Assembly: GCA_039182715.1 (NCBI GenBank)
Contig: JBCDBY010000050.1
Coordinates: 1 to 18,596 of the forward strand
Source of the DNA: JBCDBY01 sp039182715
GTDB taxonomy: Bacteria > Planctomycetota > PLA2
DNA: 18,596 nucleotides
Direction: 5' to 3'
Positions 1 to 7,139 of the stretch are shown one piece after another; position 1 is the stretch's first letter; each line of letters opens with the position of its first letter. The translations under genes were made by a program, and so were the position numbers. Below the pieces are notes generated by a model that saw only the letters and a list, made by a program, of their open reading frames with translations, ran no database searches and had not been told where the DNA came from.

Positions 1-1
1 C

Positions 2-967
2 GCGAAACGGCTGCGCAAGGGCCAGCTGATCATTCTCGAGAGCACGACCTATCCCGGCACCACCGACGAGGTGGTCCGGCCCGCGCTCGAGAAGCAGGGC
101 CTCAAGGCGGGCGAGGACTTCTTCCTCGCGTTCAGCCCGGAGCGCGTCGATCCCAGCAACGACACCTTCGGCATCAAGAACACGCCCAAGGTGGTCGGCG
201 GCATCGGCGCCGAGTCGGGCGAGCTGGCCCGTGCGTTCTACGCGACCGCGATCGACCAGGTCGTCAAGGTCAGCTCCGCATCGGCAGCCGAAATGGCGAA
301 GCTGCTCGAGAACACCTTCCGCAGCGTGAACATCGGCCTCGTCAACGAGGTCGCGATCATGTGCCAGCGGCTCAACCTCGACGTCTGGGAGGTGATCGAC
401 GCGGCGGCGACGAAGCCCTTCGGCTTCATGAAGTTCGTGCCCGGCCCCGGTCTCGGCGGCCACTGCATCCCGATCGATCCCTTCTACCTCTCGTGGAAGC
501 TGAAGACGCTCAACTACCGCGCTCGCTTCATCGAGCTCGCCGGCGAGGTCAACAGCGAGATGCCGCGCTTCTGCGTGCGGCTGGTCAGCGAGGCGCTCAA
601 CGAGGACAAGAAGGCGGTCAACGGCAGCCGCGTGCTGGTCGTCGGCGTGGCCTACAAGAACGACGTGGCCGACGTGCGCGAGTCGCCCGCGCTCGACATC
701 GTCCAGCTGCTGCACGAAGCGGGCGCCGAGATCGACTATCACGACCCCTTCGTCCCCTCCTTCCGCAAGAACGGCGGCATGCTCGAGTCGCAGCCCCTGA
801 CGGAAGAGGTCATCCGGGCCGCGGACGCCGTCGTGGTGACCTGCCGCCACACCGGAACCGACTTCGATCTGCTCGCCCGCGAGGCGAAGGTGATCATCGA
901 TACGCGCAACGCCTACCCCCTGGGCTACCAGGTGCCGGAGGGCGGGGCGCGCATCGTCAAGCTGTGA
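2..967 (+). CDS. UDP-N-acetylglucosamine 6-dehydrogenase-type nucleotide sugar dehydrogenase (5' partial)
   Basis: This protein oxidises the C6 hydroxyl of a UDP-hexose to a uronate using two NAD+, supplying an acidic sugar for surface polysaccharide. The frame is open from base 2, so the N-terminal Rossmann NAD-binding part (roughly the first 100 residues) lies outside the window. An internal GTG at 71 is not the true start, because the family motif ESTTYPGTTDE precedes it. Visible motifs are FSPERVDP, the central-domain NTFRSVNIGLVNE, the catalytic cysteine motif GPGLGGHCIPIDP, and the C-terminal UDP-binding domain starting GVAYKNDVADVRESP. The pattern fits the WbpA/WecC branch better than UDP-glucose dehydrogenase, but substrate cannot be fixed from sequence alone. 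It lies upstream of the polysaccharide genes at 1539-4107 and is closed by a hairpin at 974-1002. Confidence 0.93.
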   Translation, partial: AKRLRKGQLIILESTTYPGTTDEVVRPALEKQGLKAGEDFFLAFSPERVDPSNDTFGIKNTPKVVGGIGAESGELARAFYATAIDQVVKVSSASAAEMAKLLENTFRSVNIGLVNEVAIMCQRLNLDVWEVIDAAATKPFGFMKFVPGPGLGGHCIPIDPFYLSWKLKTLNYRARFIELAGEVNSEMPRFCVRLVSEALNEDKKAVNGSRVLVVGVAYKNDVADVRESPALDIVQLLHEAGAEIDYHDPFVPSFRKNGGMLESQPLTEEVIRAADAVVVTCRHTGTDFDLLAREAKVIIDTRNAYPLGYQVPEGGARIVKL

Positions 968-973
968 TTTCGA

Positions 974-1002
974 CCTAAACCCCCGCATTGCGGGGGTTTA
1001 GG
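974..1002 (+). terminator. Perfect 13-bp stem hairpin after the sugar dehydrogenase
   Basis: Bases 974-986 pair perfectly with 990-1002 around the 3-nt loop ATT; the stem contains five consecutive C-G pairs. It begins 7 bases after the TGA at 967. No T-run follows, so it is not a textbook intrinsic terminator. Its position and perfection suggest transcription termination or 3'-end protection of the upstream mRNA. Confidence 0.7.
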
Positions 1003-1061
1003 GATTTCATCGCGCACGCAATCGCGGCCGATAAATCGCGTTTTAAGGCGCGGAATCCGGG

Positions 1062-1091
1062 TTGACGCCTTGCAATGTGACGGGGTAGATT
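1062..1091 (+). promoter_or_regulatory. Sigma-70-like promoter
   Basis: A -35 box TTGACG (1062-1067) and a -10 box TAGATT (1086-1091) are separated by 18 bases, predicting a transcription start near 1098. It is the best promoter-like match I found in the 571-bp gap between the dehydrogenase and the BY-kinase. It would drive the structured leader and micro-ORF at 1211 and possibly the polysaccharide genes beyond. The -10 matches the consensus at 4 of 6 positions. No experimental support. Confidence 0.5.
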
Positions 1092-1099
1092 GCTCCCAC

Positions 1100-1210
1100 T
1101 GAGAATAGGGCTAGACGCAGATCGTCCCTCCGCTCCAGGGTAAGAGCGGCGAGACGGCCCCCACCAAGAGGTTTTTGGAGGGGCTGCCAAGGCCCGGAGA
1201 GGCAAGGGTC
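1100..1210 (+). ncRNA. Candidate structured 5' leader RNA
   Basis: Between the predicted start site and the micro-ORF ATG, four local stems can be drawn by hand. AGGG 1107-1110 pairs with CCCT 1126-1129. CCGCTC 1130-1135 pairs with GAGCGG 1144-1149, directly abutting the first stem. A longer stem 1157-1167/1175-1184 has 9 pairs with a small internal loop and a 7-nt loop. TGCC 1185-1188 pairs with GGCA 1201-1204, which would partly enclose the Shine-Dalgarno GGAGAGG (1196-1202). I do not recognise the consensus of any riboswitch class (compared from memory with c-di-GMP-I, TPP, fluoride, SAM-II and ykkC types). The layout suggests translation control of the micro-ORF, but the fold is unverified. 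Confidence 0.35.
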
Positions 1211-1327
1211 ATGATCGCGTCCGTACTGCAAAGTCTGCCGGTGACGCTGCTGGTCGAAGGCGGCATTTTCGTCACTCTGGCTGTCGGCCTGCGACTGAGT
1301 CGCAAGGGCCGGGTCGAGGAACAGTAA
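1211..1327 (+). CDS. Putative 38-residue single-span membrane micro-protein
   Basis: The ATG at 1211 has a strong Shine-Dalgarno GGAGAGG (1196-1202) at 8-base spacing, which decides this start; the frame is closed upstream by a TAG at 1112. The product begins MIASVLQSLPVTLLVEGG, continues as a hydrophobic stretch (about residues 9-27), and ends in a basic tail, RLSRKGRVEEQ. It therefore looks like a one-pass membrane peptide with a positively charged cytoplasmic end. I do not recognise a family. It is preceded by a promoter and structured leader and followed by an inverted repeat and a T-tract hairpin, so it could be an independent transcription unit within the polysaccharide locus, or a leader peptide. 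Coding status rests on the ribosome-binding site and amino-acid pattern only. Confidence 0.5.
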   Translation: MIASVLQSLPVTLLVEGGIFVTLAVGLRLSRKGRVEEQ

Positions 1328-1334
1328 TCGCGAG

Positions 1335-1350
1335 GCGTCCGTCCGGACGC
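1335..1350. repeat. Short perfect inverted repeat just after the micro-ORF
   Basis: GCGTCCG (1335-1341) and CGGACGC (1344-1350) are perfect inverted copies separated by two bases, starting 8 bases after the micro-ORF stop. It could be an RNA hairpin or a protein-binding dyad. Nothing further can be said. Confidence 0.4.
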
Positions 1351-1373
1351 ATTCGTCATGGGAGGGAACGCAC

Positions 1374-1418
1374 GAGCGCGCGCGGAGCGAAACACGCAGC
1401 GCGCTCACGGGTTTTTTT
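1374..1418 (+). terminator. Terminator-like hairpin with T7 tract
   Basis: GAGCGCGC (1374-1381) pairs with GCGCGCTC (1399-1406) around a 17-nt loop; seven T residues (1412-1418) follow after five bases. The loop is long and the T-tract slightly displaced, so it is a weak intrinsic terminator or an attenuator between the micro-ORF and the BY-kinase gene. Confidence 0.4.
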
Positions 1419-1458
1419 GGCACTGCGGATGCGGAACACGGGACAGCGACCGAACGAC

Positions 1459-1474
1459 GTCGATCGAAATCGAC
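1459..1474. promoter_or_regulatory. Candidate operator dyad upstream of the BY-kinase
   Basis: GTCGAT (1459-1464) and ATCGAC (1469-1474) form a perfect 6-bp dyad with spacer CGAA, 64 bases upstream of the kinase ATG. This is suitable for a dimeric regulator or a tetraloop hairpin. No known operator consensus is recognised. Confidence 0.25.
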
Positions 1475-1483
1475 ATTGGGTCC

Positions 1484-1534
1484 ATGACCGGTCTCGACAG
1501 ACTGCAACACCTACTGAATCACACCCCGAGTTGA
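1484..1534 (+). CDS. Possible 16-codon upstream ORF
   Basis: ATG at 1484 opens a 16-codon frame (MTGLDRLQHLLNHTPS) ending in TGA at 1532-1534, four bases before the BY-kinase ATG at 1539. No clear Shine-Dalgarno precedes it. If translated it would deliver ribosomes to the kinase start, which itself has only a weak ribosome-binding site. It may simply be chance. Confidence 0.2.
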   Translation: MTGLDRLQHLLNHTPS

Positions 1535-1538
1535 CGAC

Positions 1539-2696
1539 ATGAAACCGCTGCCGTTCGATATGACCCCGCTGGCGCGCTCGCTGAGCATGGCGCCGGTCCC
1601 GCGGGCCCAGCCGCGCACCACGACCAACCCGGAGCTCAAAGCGCCCGCGGTCGAGGAGCCGGTGAAGGCGGAATCGATCGAGGCGAAGCCGATGGAGGTC
1701 GAAGAGACCAAAGCGGCCGAGGCTCCGTCGACGCCGGCCGCCGCGACACCGACGACGCCGTCGGTGGATCGGCCCACGCCCGAGAGCACGCCGGAAGAGC
1801 CGAAGCTCTCCCGCAAGGAGCGTCGCGCAGCCGCGAAGGCGCAGCGCGAGGCCGAAAAGCAGGAGCGCGAAGCCGCGAAGCGTGCGCGCGAAGAGGCCAA
1901 GACCGCGAACGACGGCGGGCCGGACGAGCCGGAAGGGCCCAAGGCGGTCGCCGCCGCGACGCCGCAGCAGCCGACGACGGAGCTGCGCACCGCGAGCTAC
2001 CCGCGTCACTTCAAGCAGCACCGCGGCTGGACGGCGAACCTCGCCCAGGAACAGATTCACGCGCTGGCGACCCACATCCTGGCGCGCCATACCGAACAGA
2101 ACCTGCGTACGCTCGCGGTCACGAGCGCTCTCGCCGGCGAGGGCAAGACGACCGTCACCCTCGCGCTGGCCGAGAAGCTCGCCAAGGCGGGCAAGCGGAT
2201 CCTCATCATCGACCTCGACGCGCACCGGGCCACGCTGAGCCACGAGTGCGGTCTCGAAGATGCCGCGGGCGCACTGCAGAGTTCCGACCCCCGCGATCCC
2301 ACCAACCTCGACTACCACGTCTACTCCTCGGATCGCCCCGGCATCTCGGTGATGCCCGCCGGCTACCACGAGGCCAACGCGGACGGTCCGCCGCTCATCT
2401 CGCCGGTGCACATCGGCGTGCTGGTGCTGAACGCGATCGAGGACTGGGACATCGTGCTCCTCGACTGCCCGCCGCTGCTGCCCGTGGCCGACACGCACGT
2501 GATCGGCGAGGTGGTGGACAAGGCGCTCATGGTCGTCCGCGCCGGCTCGACGCCGCGCGAAATGATCGATCAGGCGATCGACGAGTTCGGGCGCGACAAG
2601 TTCCTGGGTGCCGTGCTCAACCGCGCGCGGCCGCAGGACATCCCGTATTTCCGGGAAGTGTATGGCTACTACCGACGCTACCAGACGCGCCGCTAA
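1539..2696 (+). CDS. CpsD/CapB-type BY-kinase ATPase for polysaccharide synthesis
   Basis: A 385-residue cytoplasmic P-loop tyrosine autokinase of the kind that controls polymerisation and export of capsule or exopolysaccharide. The first ~150 residues are Ala/Pro/Glu-rich and likely disordered, including a highly charged helical segment (about 90-122). The catalytic domain follows: Walker A GEGKTT (200-205), Walker A' ILIIDLDAH (221-229) and Walker B IVLLDCPP (305-312). The C-terminal tail carries a tyrosine cluster (Y370, Y375, Y377, Y378, Y381), the usual autophosphorylation site. There is no Wzz membrane domain, so a separate activator is expected elsewhere. The ATG at 1539 has a poor Shine-Dalgarno and the exact start is moderately certain. 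It overlaps the next gene by 35 bases, which supports co-translation. Confidence 0.88.
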   Translation: MKPLPFDMTPLARSLSMAPVPRAQPRTTTNPELKAPAVEEPVKAESIEAKPMEVEETKAAEAPSTPAAATPTTPSVDRPTPESTPEEPKLSRKERRAAAKAQREAEKQEREAAKRAREEAKTANDGGPDEPEGPKAVAAATPQQPTTELRTASYPRHFKQHRGWTANLAQEQIHALATHILARHTEQNLRTLAVTSALAGEGKTTVTLALAEKLAKAGKRILIIDLDAHRATLSHECGLEDAAGALQSSDPRDPTNLDYHVYSSDRPGISVMPAGYHEANADGPPLISPVHIGVLVLNAIEDWDIVLLDCPPLLPVADTHVIGEVVDKALMVVRAGSTPREMIDQAIDEFGRDKFLGAVLNRARPQDIPYFREVYGYYRRYQTRR

Positions 2697-4107
2697 GCCG
2701 TCGATCCCCCAACGCGAAGAGCACGAGTCCCGGGTTGCGTCGTCGCCGGTCCAGGTCGGCATCGACTGGGGCTATCCGATCTCGCTGGTGCGTCGTCTCG
2801 CCATCACCTTCGTGGTGCTGGCGATCGCGGCGCTCGTGGCCGACCACATCCTGTCCGAGCCCGGCCAGGAGCTGCAGGTCCTGATTCACGCGCTGCCGGT
2901 CGCGGCGGCGATTCTGATCGCGCTCTACATCGCCGAGATCATCGGCGTGACCACGCGTCCGCTCCCGCCGCTCTCGATCGAGAAACTCTTCTGGGCCCTC
3001 GGCGCGTCCTGCCTCGTGATGGCGGCGGGCTACGCGCTGTTGCCGACCTACGCGCCGAGCCCCTTCGTCGCCTGCGGCGCCCCGGTGGCCGCCGGTCTCG
3101 CGATCTACCTTCAGCGCCGCTGGGTGGAGTCGCGCGGCTTCCGCGATGACGAGGTACCGGCGGTCCTGTTCGCCAGCTCCCGCGAGGGCGCGATCCACGG
3201 GCTCCGGCAGCTGCGCGCGACCCCCGCCGTGCGCGTGCGCGGCATCATCCTGCCGTGCGAGGAGACCCACCGCGACCCGATCGACGGGCTGAGCGTGCTC
3301 GCTCCGCGCGACGGCTTCGACCGCTACCGCAACGAGCGCATTCCGCTCTTCGCCATCGCCGATGCGACGACGGAGGACCTGCGCACCGTGCTGGCGCCGG
3401 TCGCCGGGGCCGGCTGCACCGTCGAGAAGGTCGAGCACATCGTCGCCAAGGCGTATGGCCGCGTCCATCTCGGAGCGGGCGACGACATCGCGCTCATCTC
3501 CCGCCTGACGCACAAGGCGAACCTCTTTTCGACGCAGCGCCTCGTGGACACGACCCTCGTGCTGCTCGCGTCGCCGCTCTTCCTGCTGGCGGCGTTGCCG
3601 GTCGCGCTGGCGGTCAAGCTCACTTCGCCCGGACCGGCGATCTACAGGCAGAAGCGCGTGGGCCGCTGGGGCCGCGAGTTCACGATCCTCAAGTTCCGGA
3701 CGATGCACGTCGACGCGGAACAGATCAGCGGTCCGGTCTGGGCCACGACGAACGACCCGCGCGTCACCCGCATCGGCAACTTCCTGCGCACGACGCGCCT
3801 CGACGAGATTCCGCAGCTGCTCAACGTGCTGCGCGGCGACATGTCGCTGGTCGGCCCGCGTCCGGAGCGCCGCAAGTTCGTCGACGAACTCAAGCGCGAG
3901 ATCCCCTTCTACGACGCGCGCCACGCCGTGCGTCCGGGGCTGACCGGCTGGGCGCAGATCCGCTACCAGTACGGATCGAACATCGGCGACGCCCGCCGCA
4001 AGCTCGAGTACGAGCTGTTCTACATCGTGAACCGCTCGCTCTCGTTCTACCTCGCGGTGCTGCTGGAGACCGTCAAGGTCATCCTCTTCCGCCGCGGCTC
4101 GCGCTAG
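2662..4107 (+). CDS. Polyprenyl-phosphate sugar-1-phosphate transferase (exopolysaccharide initiating enzyme)
   Basis: This enzyme transfers a sugar-1-phosphate from a UDP-sugar to undecaprenyl phosphate, the first membrane step of repeat-unit assembly. Four hydrophobic segments (about 43-62, 73-95, 109-127, 136-152) precede a CoA-binding-like central domain. A further membrane hairpin (about 297-320) leads into the PF02397 catalytic domain. That domain has KRVGRWGREFTILKFRTM, the catalytic RLDEIPQLLNVLRGDMS (near 379-395), VGPRPER (397-403) and RPGLTGWAQI (424-433). Residues such as GPVWATTNDPRVTRIG resemble the transferases found with EpsH/PEP-CTERM exosortase loci. Translation probably starts at ATG 2662 (preceded by GGGAAG) inside the end of the kinase gene; an in-frame ATG at 2608 would give a basic, unlikely extension. 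Length is 481 residues, normal for the family. Its TAG shares a CTAG palindrome with the convergent peptidase gene. Confidence 0.92.
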   Translation: MATTDATRRAAKPSIPQREEHESRVASSPVQVGIDWGYPISLVRRLAITFVVLAIAALVADHILSEPGQELQVLIHALPVAAAILIALYIAEIIGVTTRPLPPLSIEKLFWALGASCLVMAAGYALLPTYAPSPFVACGAPVAAGLAIYLQRRWVESRGFRDDEVPAVLFASSREGAIHGLRQLRATPAVRVRGIILPCEETHRDPIDGLSVLAPRDGFDRYRNERIPLFAIADATTEDLRTVLAPVAGAGCTVEKVEHIVAKAYGRVHLGAGDDIALISRLTHKANLFSTQRLVDTTLVLLASPLFLLAALPVALAVKLTSPGPAIYRQKRVGRWGREFTILKFRTMHVDAEQISGPVWATTNDPRVTRIGNFLRTTRLDEIPQLLNVLRGDMSLVGPRPERRKFVDELKREIPFYDARHAVRPGLTGWAQIRYQYGSNIGDARRKLEYELFYIVNRSLSFYLAVLLETVKVILFRRGSR

Positions 4108-5078
4108 GGGAGATCGAGCTTCAAGCGCGCCGCGAGGGCGGGCTCCAGCTTCGCCTCGAAGCGTAGCGCGGTTGCCAGGATCGTCGCCTCACGGACCGGC
4201 TGGTCGAGGAACTGCCGCCGCAGCGTCTGCAGCGCCTCCTGCGGACGGCCGAGGCCGGCGAGCGCGCGCGCCCGGACGTAGACGAAGTCGGCGTCGTAGA
4301 CGGTGTTGGGAGCCGTTCCTTCGAGGGCGTCGTCCCAACGCTCCTCCAGCAGCGCGCGCCGGCGCCCGAGCAACGCCGGGCGTCCGTTCTCGATCAGCGG
4401 GCGGATCGTCCGGATCGCGTGCTCGCGCGCGCCCCGCTCGAACGACTCCCAGCGCTGTCCCAACACGCTGCGCACCGCCGTGCGCGCGCGCTGCCCCGCC
4501 AGCAGCGCTTCGATGAAGGCATCCACCTTTTCCTTGCCGTGCTGCTCCTCGACGTGTGCGAACGCGGCCCCGTCCTCGAAGTAGTCGAGCAGCGTGTGCC
4601 GCCCCTCGAGGCCGTTGACGAGCCGGGAGACCGCGTCGGCCGGCACCCGCTCGCGTCCCACATGCGCCGCGAGAACGCGCGCACGCTGCTCCAGCTGACC
4701 CGCAAGGTAGATCGCCATGCCCTCGACCACCCACGGCGGTCGCCGCGCGGCCTCGCGCGCCGACCAGCGCGACTTCTGCCGCACGTGGATGAGTTCGTGC
4801 GCGAGCGTCGAGATCGGGGCGTGCGCCCGGAGCACCAGCGCCTCGGTGTAGAGCGTGATGACGAAGCCCTCGGGCTCCCGTCGGGTGCGGGCGACCACGC
4901 CGCCGCGCGCCTTGCCGCCGTCCACCAGCCGAATGCGCACCGCGGTCTTCTCGCCGACGAGCTTGCGCGCCGCCGCGAGCTGCGCCGGCAGCTCCTTCAC
5001 CGCCGCGGCGAGGCGCGCGTCGTCCGCGTACTTGCCCTCGTAGGGCAACACCAGCGTCGCCAGCAGCAGCAGCGTCAA
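4104..5078 (-). CDS. Secreted HEXXH metallopeptidase-like protein
   Basis: A 324-residue protein with a gluzincin-type zinc site: HELIH at 94-98 and a candidate third ligand, Glu119, in WVVEGMAIYLAG. The spacing is that of the peptidase-MA-like families (PF13485 type) often found in planctomycete and acidobacterial genomes. The N-terminus (TLLLLATLVLP) is hydrophobic but short for a signal peptide. The C-terminal ~90 residues look like helical TPR-type repeats (RARALAGLGRPQEALQTLRRQ). The start is TTG at 5078 and overlaps the TGA of the upstream beta-helix gene as TTGA, indicating translational coupling. The frame remains open upstream inside the neighbour, so a longer N-terminus is possible but no ATG is near. 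Substrate unknown; likely acts in the periplasm or outside the cell. Confidence 0.75.
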   Translation of the reverse strand: MTLLLLATLVLPYEGKYADDARLAAAVKELPAQLAAARKLVGEKTAVRIRLVDGGKARGGVVARTRREPEGFVITLYTEALVLRAHAPISTLAHELIHVRQKSRWSAREAARRPPWVVEGMAIYLAGQLEQRARVLAAHVGRERVPADAVSRLVNGLEGRHTLLDYFEDGAAFAHVEEQHGKEKVDAFIEALLAGQRARTAVRSVLGQRWESFERGAREHAIRTIRPLIENGRPALLGRRRALLEERWDDALEGTAPNTVYDADFVYVRARALAGLGRPQEALQTLRRQFLDQPVREATILATALRFEAKLEPALAARLKLDLP

Positions 5079-7087
5079 CGCACGGGCCTCAGGTCGAACG
5101 AGAGCTCCGCGTGGCCATCCAGCTCGAAGTGCTCGACGACGATCGTGTGCTCACCCTTCGGCAGCGTGACTCGGGCGACGGTCTCCTTCGGCGCGTGGTG
5201 CGTCCAGTCCTCGAGGACGACCTCGCCGTTGACGGTGACACGCACGCCGTCGTCGCTGCGCGTGCGCAGCTCGTAGGTGCCGGCCGGCAGCGGCATGCGC
5301 GTCTCCGCGCGCGTGGCGAAGCGGTCCGGCTTCAAGCCTTCCGGCCCGGCCGAGCCCCAGGCGAAGGCGAGGCGCTTGACCACGCGCGAAGGCGTGTCGG
5401 CCGGCACGCGCCACGCTTTGCGAGGGTCGTCCGTCCAGTTCCAGTGGCGCACCGTCCAGCGCGCGCGCAACACGACGCCCTCGAACGGGAAGGTCCGTTC
5501 GCCGATGCGCGCCTCGCCCTTGAATTCGGTCAGCCCATCGCGCGGCGCGAGCACGACGAGCCGGCCGTTCTCGGCGACGACGCGTGCCCCGTCGATCGTC
5601 CACTGCGGCAGACCGCCGCCATAGCGGAACAGGCAGCCCTCCCAGTCGACCTGCGCGCGCGGGAAGAGGTACGGCTGCTGCGGATCGATCGGGCCCCACT
5701 CGTCGACTATGATCGCCGTCATGCCCTTCGGGTGGTCCGCCCGCAGGAAGACGTCGCGATGCTTGGGGAGCTGCTGCTCGAGCTTGGTTCCCTCGAGATC
5801 CTCGGGCTCGTCCTCGCCGACCCGGACGTTCTCGCATCGGCCCGCCTGCGCGAGCGTGCGCCCCACCTTCTCGAAGTTGTTGGCGAGAATCGCGACGTTG
5901 CTCGTGTCGCGGAGGTCGATCGCGACACCGTCGCCGTAGAAGGAGTTCGCCGCGATCAGGTAGGTGCGCGACGAGGCGCCGTTCGTACGCGCGAAGGCGG
6001 TGGCGAGCAGCTCCTCGTCGTCGTCCCACCAGAGCCGGATGGCGCGCGGGTTCGCGCGGAAGTTGTTGTAGACGATGCGGTTCTCGCGGCCGTGTTCGAT
6101 GGCGATGCCGGCGATGCGGCACTCCTCGATCATGTTGCCCTCGAAGAGACTGCCGTAGGAGTATCCGGCCCAGATGCCGTAGCGCGAATAGCTGCAGCGG
6201 TTGCCGATGAAGCGATTGCCCTGCGAGAAGGTCGCCTCGATGGCGTTGGCGACGGCGTAGCGAAAGTCGTTGTACACGACGAGGTTACGGTTCGAGCCGC
6301 CACGACCGGTGCGCCGCAGGGTTTCCTCGCCGGCGTAGAGGAAGAGGCCGTCGCCGGAGTGCGTCGCGGAGTTGCGGAAGATCACGTTGTCCGAGCACTG
6401 CTCGAAGAGCAGGATGCCGGCGCTGTCCTGACCCCGGTCGTAGACGCCGTGCGAGTAGCCGCGCACGCACCAATCGCACTGGTTCTGGCTGATGAGGTTC
6501 CCGCTGGAACGCCAGAGCGCGATGCCCCACCCGGAGTTGAACGAGAAGTCGTTGTTCGTGATGCGGCAGGCGGTGGCGCGGTCGAGCAGCAGTCCGTTCT
6601 GCTGGTGGCGGCCGACGCACTCGTCGACCTCGACCGCCTTGCTGTTCTCGATGCAGATGCCGGCGCCGTAGCGCTTCCGCCACTCCTGCTTGTCGTTGTC
6701 GTGGGGTCGCAGCCAGTCGCGCGCGTCCTCGCGGGCGGGCGTCGAGCCGAGCCGCTGACGGAAATTGCGCGAGACCTCGACGCCCCGGACGACCACGTTC
6801 TCGCAGTCCTTGATCAGGATCGCGCACCGGAAGCCGCGCAGGCTACCGCCGCGGATCGTGACGTTCCTGCGCCCCTCCACCACGATGCCGATGCCCTCGA
6901 AGGTGTCGGGGTCGCCGGTGCCGCCGACGAACTCCGCCTGACCGAGATCGAGCGTGACGCCGTCGGCCACGACGCGCAGCGGCTGCGCGAGGCGGACGAC
7001 GCCCTTCTCCCACTTCCGGTCGGCCTTGATCTCGTGATCCGCCGGCCACGCGACCGAAGCGAGAAACAAAACACAGAGCACGCGCAT
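5075..7087 (-). CDS. Secreted right-handed parallel beta-helix protein with C-terminal PA14-like domain
   Basis: About 670 residues. A signal peptide (MRVLCVLFLASVAWPA) is followed by a long right-handed beta-helix of the NosD/pectate-lyase-like type (about 55-430). Its many short rungs show the N-x-[IV]-x-x-N pattern, for example NGLLLDRATACRITNN, DNVIFRNSATHSGDG and NRIVYNNFRANPRAI. The last ~110 residues form a PA14-type beta-sandwich (GTYELRTRSDDGVRVTVNG ... EDWTHHAP), a carbohydrate-binding module common in planctomycete extracellular proteins. Together they suggest binding or cleavage of polysaccharide outside the cell; no catalytic residue can be assigned. A second ATG at 7099 would add four residues (MLGR), but the cleaner signal peptide starts at 7087. 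The gene ends in a TTGA overlap with the metallopeptidase. Confidence 0.85.
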   Translation of the reverse strand: MRVLCVLFLASVAWPADHEIKADRKWEKGVVRLAQPLRVVADGVTLDLGQAEFVGGTGDPDTFEGIGIVVEGRRNVTIRGGSLRGFRCAILIKDCENVVVRGVEVSRNFRQRLGSTPAREDARDWLRPHDNDKQEWRKRYGAGICIENSKAVEVDECVGRHQQNGLLLDRATACRITNNDFSFNSGWGIALWRSSGNLISQNQCDWCVRGYSHGVYDRGQDSAGILLFEQCSDNVIFRNSATHSGDGLFLYAGEETLRRTGRGGSNRNLVVYNDFRYAVANAIEATFSQGNRFIGNRCSYSRYGIWAGYSYGSLFEGNMIEECRIAGIAIEHGRENRIVYNNFRANPRAIRLWWDDDEELLATAFARTNGASSRTYLIAANSFYGDGVAIDLRDTSNVAILANNFEKVGRTLAQAGRCENVRVGEDEPEDLEGTKLEQQLPKHRDVFLRADHPKGMTAIIVDEWGPIDPQQPYLFPRAQVDWEGCLFRYGGGLPQWTIDGARVVAENGRLVVLAPRDGLTEFKGEARIGERTFPFEGVVLRARWTVRHWNWTDDPRKAWRVPADTPSRVVKRLAFAWGSAGPEGLKPDRFATRAETRMPLPAGTYELRTRSDDGVRVTVNGEVVLEDWTHHAPKETVARVTLPKGEHTIVVEHFELDGHAELSFDLRPVR

Positions 7088-7104
7088 GCGGCCAAGCATA
7101 AGCC

Positions 7105-7133
7105 TTGCGGACGTTTGCGCGGCGCGGTATCAA
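7105..7133 (+). promoter_or_regulatory. Promoter abutting the GH3 start codon
   Basis: TTGCGG (7105-7110), a 17-base spacer and TATCAA (7128-7133) give a -35/-10 pair whose predicted start falls at or next to the ATG at 7140, implying a leaderless or nearly leaderless mRNA. On the opposite strand TATGCT lies 7 bases ahead of the beta-helix ATG (7087). Both genes may be fired from this 52-bp divergent gap. Confidence 0.4.
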
Positions 7134-7139
7134 CGCCTC

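Noticed and set aside
1086..1210. A known riboswitch (c-di-GMP, SAM, TPP or fluoride)
   Set aside because: None of the invariant core sequences of these classes could be found, so it is reported only as an unnamed structured leader.
1356..3924. Long minus-strand open frames opposite the BY-kinase and sugar transferase
   Set aside because: They are mirrors of GC-rich codons, low-complexity Arg/Leu/Asp sequence, with no ribosome-binding site or recognisable domain.
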